Below are positions 6,241-10,278 of a DNA stretch of 10,278 nucleotides, in pieces; the first letter of the stretch is position 1; the number at the start of each line of letters is the position of its first letter. The notes under the pieces are model-generated. The model searched no databases, was not told the origin of the DNA, and saw only the letters and a list, made by a program, of their open reading frames with translations. Position numbers and translations under genes: made by a program. This DNA is from Sphingobacterium sp. (GTDB taxonomy: Bacteria > Bacteroidota > Bacteroidia > SpSt-205), in assembly GCA_028276345.1 (NCBI GenBank), contig JAPYWM010000030.1, positions 1 through 10,278 of the forward strand, written 5' to 3'.

Positions 6241-8507
6241 GTCAGGTTCATACCTGGCTTCAAAAGCGGCTCCGTATCCAGGGCACGCCTGCTGCTGGTG
6301 GGGTTTCCCCCTCATCCTATGCGAAATACGATGCCTGGGTGATTGGGATTTGGATAGGACTTTTTTTGGGGCTACCGGTCTTAGTGTTTCTCTACGTGTG
6401 GTGGGATATGCCTTCCTTCCGCACGCTGGAGGATCCCACGCCTGAGCTGGCTTCTGTCGTCTATTCGGCAGACAATCAGACGCTCGGCACCTACTACGTG
6501 AATGCCGATCGGGTACGCTTGCCGGCCCGGGTCATCCCCCGCATAGTCAAACAGGCCCTGCTCGCCGTAGAAGACCGACGCTTTCATGAGCATTCCGGTA
6601 TTGACCCCATTGGGATTCTGGGGGCGATTTTTTCCACGGCCACAGGACGGGTGCGGGGTGGTAGTACCATTACGCAGCAGCTCGCCCGCAACCTCTACGA
6701 CGCTGTCGGCGTAGAACGTTCCGTCTGGCGCAAACTCAAAGAAATCATCGTCGCTATCTACTTAGAACGCCGCTACAGCAAGGAAGAAATCCTCGCCATG
6801 TATCTCAATACGGTGCCGTTTGGAGGGGTTACTTATGGTATTCAATCGGCAAGCCGGTATTATTTTGGCAAAGATGTCAAAGACCTGACGCTTTCAGAAG
6901 CGGCTCTCTTGATTGGACTGCTGAAAGGACCGACTTATTACAGTCCGTACCGGTATCCGCAGCGCGCGCTTGCCCGGCGCAACCTGGTTTTAGACTTGAT
7001 GGCAGAGGCGGGGTATATTTCTGCGAAGGAAGCCGCCGAAGCTAAAAAAGCACCCTTGGGGGTTGGGCCGACTCCTTATACAGCCAGCCACAGCCAGGGC
7101 CTTGCGCCTTATTTCCGGGAGTACCTGCGAGAGTGGCTCCTGCAATGGTGCCGCCAAAAAGGCTACGACCTCTACCGGGATGGCTTACAGATTTACACCA
7201 CGCTGGATAGTCGCCTGCAAGTCCATGCTGAGTCGGCCGTCGTCGCCCACCTGAGCCAGTATCAGGAGGTTTTTGAAAAAGAGCTTCGCTCTCGTCCTTA
7301 CCCTTGGGAGAAAGACTCGTCTATCCTCCTGCGGGCTATGTACCGGTCGGAGCGGTACCAGGCAGGCAAACGAGCTGGTCTGTCGGAGACAGCGATTCAG
7401 GCGCAGTTTCACCAGAAGCGCCCCATGCGCCTCTTTCAGTGGAAAGCTCCTGGCTACATAGATACCGTTCTTACGCCCTGGGACTCCCTCAAATACTACC
7501 TGCGCTTTCTGGAAGTGGGCCTCGTGACCATAGACCCCCATACCGGCGAAATCAAAGCTTGGGTCGGCGGCATTAACCACACTTACTTCAAGTACGACCA
7601 CGTGGCCAAAGGCAAACGGCAGGTCGGCTCCACCTTCAAGCCCTTCGTGTACACCGCCGCTCTGGATAATGGGTATTCCCCCTGCTACGAAGAGCTCAAC
7701 GTGCCTATTGAGATACCCATACGCGTAGGCGATCGGGATACCGTCTGGGCCCCCCGCAACGCCGACCGCGAGCTGGGCGAAAAAGTCTCCCTCCAAAAAG
7801 CCCTGGCCCTCTCCCTCAATGTCATCACCGCTCGCCTCATCCGCAATATCGGCCCCGAAGTCGTCGTCGACTACGCCCGCCGCATGGGCATCCAGTCCGA
7901 GCTCGAACCCGTCTATGCACTGGCCCTCGGAACAAGCGACCTTTCTGTACTCGAACTAACCGCTGCTTATGGATGCTATCCAACGCTGGGCGTTTGGCGA
8001 GAACCCCTATTTGTCCGCGAAATACGCGACCGCCGGGGCAATCTCATAGAGCGTTTTACAGGCTCCAACCGCCGGGCCCTCAGCGAAAAAACCGCCTACC
8101 TCATGGTGGAGATGCTGCGCGGCGTAACGATTTTCGGGACGGCCGGGTCACTGCGCTGGCAATACGGCCTGGCCAGCCTGGATATCGGCGGGAAAACAGG
8201 CACCACCCAAAATCACGCCGATGGGTGGTTTGTCGGCTTTACACCGGAGTACGTAACGGGCGTCTGGGTAGGAACAGCCGACCGGGCCGTGCACTTTTAC
8301 TCCCTCTGGAATGGCCAGGGCGCTCGCATGGCCCTCCCCATCTGGGGCCTCTATATGAAAGCCGCTTATACCGACCCGAAGCTCGCCCTCCCCCGCCGCC
8401 GCATCCAACCGCCCCCAGGCCTGCCCGCCACTATCACCTGCACAGACTCCACTTTCACTCCCCCAGAAAGTAGTGGCTCAGAAACCCTTCAAGAATACCT
8501 TCGCTGA
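6228..8507 (+). CDS. mrcA: Class A penicillin-binding protein 1A (glycosyltransferase/transpeptidase)
   Basis: This 759-residue bifunctional peptidoglycan synthase is anchored in the inner membrane by one helix at about 37-58, with its catalytic domains in the periplasm. The GT51 domain shows EDRRFHEHSGID (115-126, catalytic Glu115), GGSTITQQLARN (144-155) and RKLKEIIVAIYLE (168-180). The transpeptidase domain shows STFK (468-471, nucleophile Ser468), SLN (529-531) and KTGTT (656-660). All key residues are intact and the length is normal. A 345-430 linker with MRLFQW and LKYYLRFLE resembles other Bacteroidota PBP1A proteins. The ATG at 6228 overlaps the end of rfaE2 by 13 bases, and the next Met is after the membrane helix, so this start is well supported. 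It ends 35 bases into ccmB. Its place beside rfaE2 suggests co-regulated envelope growth. Confidence 0.96.
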   Translation: MRWLSQVHTWLQKRLRIQGTPAAGGVSPSSYAKYDAWVIGIWIGLFLGLPVLVFLYVWWDMPSFRTLEDPTPELASVVYSADNQTLGTYYVNADRVRLPARVIPRIVKQALLAVEDRRFHEHSGIDPIGILGAIFSTATGRVRGGSTITQQLARNLYDAVGVERSVWRKLKEIIVAIYLERRYSKEEILAMYLNTVPFGGVTYGIQSASRYYFGKDVKDLTLSEAALLIGLLKGPTYYSPYRYPQRALARRNLVLDLMAEAGYISAKEAAEAKKAPLGVGPTPYTASHSQGLAPYFREYLREWLLQWCRQKGYDLYRDGLQIYTTLDSRLQVHAESAVVAHLSQYQEVFEKELRSRPYPWEKDSSILLRAMYRSERYQAGKRAGLSETAIQAQFHQKRPMRLFQWKAPGYIDTVLTPWDSLKYYLRFLEVGLVTIDPHTGEIKAWVGGINHTYFKYDHVAKGKRQVGSTFKPFVYTAALDNGYSPCYEELNVPIEIPIRVGDRDTVWAPRNADRELGEKVSLQKALALSLNVITARLIRNIGPEVVVDYARRMGIQSELEPVYALALGTSDLSVLELTAAYGCYPTLGVWREPLFVREIRDRRGNLIERFTGSNRRALSEKTAYLMVEMLRGVTIFGTAGSLRWQYGLASLDIGGKTGTTQNHADGWFVGFTPEYVTGVWVGTADRAVHFYSLWNGQGARMALPIWGLYMKAAYTDPKLALPRRRIQPPPGLPATITCTDSTFTPPESSGSETLQEYLR

Positions 8508-9099
8508 GAGCTACTACCTTTTTCGCTGGCTCTGGACCTTAGAGTATCGCCGAGGTCAGACCCTTCCGGGCACGCTGCTCTTTATCGCTCTCATCGGCCT
8601 GCTCGTAGGCCTTCTCAAAAGGCGCGACCTCATGCCGGCCTCCGCCCTGCCCGCTCTATTCTGGCTGAGTTATCTCTTCACCCTTTTTCAGGCTATCCCG
8701 AAGAGCTTTCTGGACATTTCGCCGGAAAGCTGGCGATGGCTGAGGCTTATCGTTTCGTCGGGGGGAGCCATAGGAGGACTCTTAGGATACATCCTCGCCT
8801 GGGCAGGTAGTCTGTGGGGAATTTGGTATGGGCTGAGTGCCGTTCTCTGGGACTATGTGCCGCCGGCTGCGAGTCTCCTTACCGCAGGGAGTCTGGGCAT
8901 CGTGGTGGGCATAGGGGCTTTTCTTACCGCCATGGCTCGCCTCTCTTACGCCACCGCCAGTATTCTCGCTATGCCTCTGACGCTCCTGCCCCTTTTGCTG
9001 GCCCTTTTCCGCAGTGAAGCGCTGATAGAAAACCTCCTCTACCTCGCCATAGCGCTCGCCCTTACTTGGAGCCTCCTACCGCTCCTGTGGGAAACCTGA
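8473..9099 (+). CDS. ccmB: CcmB-like heme exporter membrane protein
   Basis: The 208-residue hydrophobic protein has about six membrane helices (near 32-48, 58-75, 98-122, 133-153, 162-180 and 185-206). Its layout resembles CcmB: a short cytoplasmic head, LFWLSYLFTLFQAIPKSFLD at 62-81 (matching the LFW...AKSF region of Bacteroidota CcmB) and a late segment with ATASILAMPLTLLPLLLAL. CcmB forms, with the ATPase CcmA and with CcmC, the inner-membrane complex for cytochrome c maturation. No ccmA, ccmC or ccmE gene is visible here. The start is a GTG at 8473, 35 bases inside the PBP gene; the next in-frame Met is at residue 54, so the GTG is probably correct and coupled. The family call rests on remembered motif patterns; another six-helix ABC-2-type permease is the main alternative. 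Confidence 0.7.
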   Translation: MAQKPFKNTFAESYYLFRWLWTLEYRRGQTLPGTLLFIALIGLLVGLLKRRDLMPASALPALFWLSYLFTLFQAIPKSFLDISPESWRWLRLIVSSGGAIGGLLGYILAWAGSLWGIWYGLSAVLWDYVPPAASLLTAGSLGIVVGIGAFLTAMARLSYATASILAMPLTLLPLLLALFRSEALIENLLYLAIALALTWSLLPLLWET

Positions 9100-9354
9100 C
9101 TCGCTAAGGAAAACCCGCAGAACTAAACGGATGTAATCCCCTCATCAGGAAGGCACGACCCACTGAGAAAGCGCTCTACGAAACCATTCTAATACCATTT
9201 TGAGGCCAAGGCTTTCTTAATGTGAAGAGGGGATGGGCGCGCCCAAAAAGAAAGTTTATAATGGGAAATGGTATAAGGCACGTGTGAGGCGATTGATGGG
9301 GGGTATCCTCCTATTCGAGCGGCTCTGGGGGGGTAGAGTCTTAATAGCTTGGCC
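9100..9354. other. Non-coding stretch after ccmB
   Basis: No gene or clear terminator is visible here. It contains the left copy of the degenerate direct repeat and a perfect ten-base palindrome GGGCGCGCCC at 9235-9244. A reading frame opening at 9233 has no recognisable protein features and I do not call it. Confidence 0.5.
9188..9222 (+). repeat. Degenerate direct repeat, left copy
   Basis: This stretch begins TCTAATACC and ends GCTTTCTTAATG. The copy at 9855-9890 begins with the same nine bases and ends GGTTTCTAAATG (10 of 12 alike). The two are 35 and 36 bases long and flank the dead transposase. A shorter shared word, GGTATAAGGC, follows each copy (9270 and 9980). The middles are poorly conserved, so this is a tentative pairing. 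Confidence 0.35.
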
Positions 9355-9633
9355 ATGCGGTATGATACCTCTAAACATCACCGTCGCAACATCTGCTTGC
9401 GGGGATACGATCATTCTCAGCTGGGGGCTTATTTTATTACCATTTGCACGCGGGACCGCATGTGCATCCTTGGAGAAATCGTGAATGGTGTTATGCACAT
9501 GAATGAGGCAGGTCCTATCGTGGCATGGACCTGGCAGGACCTACCTAACCATGTGCCGAATGGGATATGGGATGCGTTCGTGGTCATGCCGAACCCTGTG
9601 CATAGTACCATCATTATCACGTCCCACCCGTAG
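9355..9633 (+). pseudogene. Truncated REP-associated tyrosine transposase (RAYT, IS200-like Y1 family)
   Basis: The frame begins MRYDTSKHHRRNICLRGYDH, then LGAYFITICTRDR, ILGEIVNGVMHMNEAGPIV and DAFVVMPNPVH. These follow the usual order of RAYT proteins (HHRRSIRLKGYDYS, GAYFVTICT, LFGEI, DEFVVMPNHIHGI). It stops at 92 residues, well short of the usual 180-250, and the segment with the catalytic Tyr is absent. The expected HxH (HUH) metal-binding motif reads PVH, so the first His is lost, and the following Gly is Ser. The stop codon lies inside the left arm of the palindrome at 9629-9659, so insertion or spread of that repeat may have cut the gene. I infer a dead copy; family members normally mobilise palindromic REP sequences as single-strand DNA. 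The N-terminal ATG is well placed; nothing downstream resembles the missing half. Confidence 0.8.
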
Positions 9634-9659
9634 GGGCGGGTTCAGAACCCGCCCCTACG
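9629..9659. repeat. 31-base perfect palindrome, REP-like
   Basis: Arms of 15 bases (left arm CGTAGGGGCGGGTTC, right arm its exact complement) surround a single central A at 9644. On single-strand DNA or RNA it would fold into a GC-rich hairpin with the central TTCAGAA opening as a loop. GC-rich palindromes of this type accompany RAYT genes as their substrate, and here it sits at the truncation point of the RAYT remnant. It has no T-run after it, so I do not call it a terminator. Confidence 0.85.
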
Positions 9660-9704
9660 AAACCCGCCCCTACGAAACCCGCATCCAGGGGACCCGTCCC
9701 TACG
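9645..9704 (+). repeat. 15-base tandem repeat, four units
   Basis: Four units follow one another with exact 15-base period: GAACCCGCCCCTACG (9645), AAACCCGCCCCTACG (9660), AAACCCGCATCCAGG (9675) and GGACCCGTCCCTACG (9690). A fifth, much weaker, unit may start at 9705. Unit one is the right arm of the palindrome. Fifteen bases equal five codons, so one frame reads as TRPYE-type repeats, but I see no real gene there. Confidence 0.8.
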
Positions 9705-9742
9705 GAACCTCTCATCCGTCCGCTCGCATCAAGGGGATATGA

Positions 9743-9859
9743 CCGAGATTCAAAAAGACTACGGATGGTGTAGGGATTTTAGCGCAAGTTCCTTGGGAGG
9801 AGCTATGTGCGGCGTGTCCTCACTTTGGCGATTGGATAAGGAAGTTGGAGGCGCTCTAA
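9743..9859 (+). pseudogene. Possible coding relic ending ...IRKLEAL
   Basis: After a TGA at 9740-9742 this frame is open to a TAA at 9857 and reads GVGILAQVPWEELCAACPHF then GDWIRKLEAL, which has the composition of a real protein tail. There is no ATG start and no family I recognise. The stop lies inside the right copy of the flanking direct repeat. It may be the 3' end of another decayed mobile-element gene. Very uncertain. Confidence 0.2.
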
Positions 9860-9890
9860 TACCCAATTCAATGTAAAGGGTTTCTAAATG
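9855..9890 (+). repeat. Degenerate direct repeat, right copy
   Basis: Begins TCTAATACC and ends GGTTTCTAAATG, matching the copy at 9188-9222 at both ends. Together the copies enclose about 630 bases holding the RAYT remnant, the palindrome and the tandem repeat. They could be members of a dispersed repeat family or decayed ends of an inserted segment. Confidence 0.35.
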
Positions 9891-9916
9891 CAAGCTGATG
9901 GGATTTTGTGGGGCCG

Positions 9917-9935
9917 CCGCCCGCTGAAGGGGCGG
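9917..9935. repeat. GC-rich hairpin in the convergent gap
   Basis: CCGCCC (9917-9922) pairs with GGGCGG (9930-9935) around a seven-base loop. There is no adjacent T-run on either strand long enough for an intrinsic terminator. It could be a second, degenerate REP-like hairpin. The rest of 9891-10015 shows no gene. Confidence 0.4.
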
Positions 9936-9991
9936 TCAAAATATCACGCTCTATATTCAGAAGATTTTTGACTGCAAAGGGTATAAGGCCC

Positions 9992-10007
9992 TTTCTCGTG
10001 CGAGAAA
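9992..10007 (-). terminator. Inverted repeat just after the T9SS-domain gene, possible weak terminator
   Basis: TTTCTCG (9992-9998) and CGAGAAA (10001-10007) are perfect inverted repeats separated by two bases. The structure starts eight bases after the stop of the minus-strand gene. The stem is AT-rich and no T-run follows on that strand, so termination is only a guess from position. Confidence 0.25.
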
Positions 10008-10015
10008 AGCTCCTC

Positions 10016-10278
10016 TTACCGAAGCAGCGTTATCGTGCCAGCCTTCTGGACTTTTTCGCCATCAAAGCGCTCCAGCTCAATCAAGTACGTATACACCCCT
10101 TCCGGGCAAACTTGGCCGCCCTTGGTGCCATCCCAGACAATAGGCAGACCTTCGCCGCGAAATACCTCCATCCCCCAGCGATCATACAGAATCCAGCGTG
10201 CATTTTTTATGCCGGTTACGGAGGGGGTCCAGAGCTCATTGACACCATCCCCATTGGGGGAGAAGGCATTCGGGATAA
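10016..10278 (-). CDS. C-terminal end of a secreted protein with T9SS type B sorting domain (gliding motility-associated C-terminal domain)
   Basis: Only the last 86 residues are in the window; the gene continues beyond 10278. They begin IPNAFSPNGDGVNELW, followed by WILYDRWGMEVFRG, VWDGTKGGQVCPEGVYTYLI and a final KAGTITLLR. This is the CHU_C/TIGR04131-type domain: the NAFSPNGDGxND opening, the IYDRWG core, the WDG turn and the PxGxYxY strand are all present. In Bacteroidota this domain directs export through the type IX secretion system and attachment to or release from the cell surface. The functional part of the protein lies upstream of the domain and cannot be seen. The gene converges on ccmB across the RAYT region. 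Confidence 0.92.
   Translation of the reverse strand, partial: IPNAFSPNGDGVNELWTPSVTGIKNARWILYDRWGMEVFRGEGLPIVWDGTKGGQVCPEGVYTYLIELERFDGEKVQKAGTITLLR

Noticed and set aside
7185..7796. 203-residue minus-strand open frame
   Set aside because: It lies wholly antisense to the transpeptidase part of the PBP gene and has no protein features.
9233..9484. 83-residue plus-strand frame starting MGAPKKKVYNGKWYK
   Set aside because: It overlaps the RAYT remnant in another frame and resembles no protein I know; the start is interesting but unsupported.
9645..9719. Short CRISPR-like array
   Set aside because: Units are 15 bases, directly abutting, with no spacers and no cas genes nearby.
9503..9742. 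79-residue frame with TRPYE-like peptide repeats
   Set aside because: It is the translation of the 15-base DNA repeat in a frame that starts antecedent to it within the RAYT relic; the repeat explains it better than a gene does.

Overview
The window looks like a chromosomal segment of a Bacteroidota bacterium with fairly high GC. Four things support this: a TonB-dependent receptor with an N-terminal carboxypeptidase-like domain, a protein ending in a gliding/T9SS-associated C-terminal domain, Bacteroidota-type -7 promoter elements (TANNTTTG), and two signal peptides cleaved before Gln. I cannot place it below phylum level from sequence alone. Nothing points to a phage, plasmid or CRISPR locus.

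Layout. From 1 to 5738 all genes lie on the minus strand, in two transcription units. The downstream unit is a lipoprotein gene (3436 to 2015) whose stop overlaps the start of a TonB-dependent receptor (2018 to beyond base 1). The upstream unit is a secreted leucine-rich-repeat protein (5738 to 4590) overlapping an RluD-type pseudouridine synthase (4600 to 3578). Nineteen bases separate the LRR start from a divergent plus-strand operon: an RfaE2-type adenylyltransferase (5758-6240), a class A penicillin-binding protein (6228-8507) and a CcmB-like membrane protein (8473-9099). All three overlap end to start. From 9100 to 10015 there is a mostly non-coding convergent gap. It holds a dead REP-associated transposase (RAYT) remnant, a 31-base palindrome, a 15-base tandem repeat and degenerate flanking repeats. 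The window ends inside a minus-strand gene whose last 86 residues are a T9SS type B sorting domain.

How the genes fit together. Most products belong to the cell envelope. RfaE2 activates a heptose phosphate for surface glycan, the PBP builds peptidoglycan, CcmB-like proteins serve cytochrome c maturation, and the receptor and lipoprotein sit in or near the outer membrane. The two minus-strand units share a distinctive start architecture, TANNTTTG followed by exactly five bases and then ATG, which suggests leaderless mRNAs. No clearly new defence or mobile system is visible. The least understood elements are the lipoprotein-receptor pair, the LRR-rluD pairing and the decayed RAYT/REP region.
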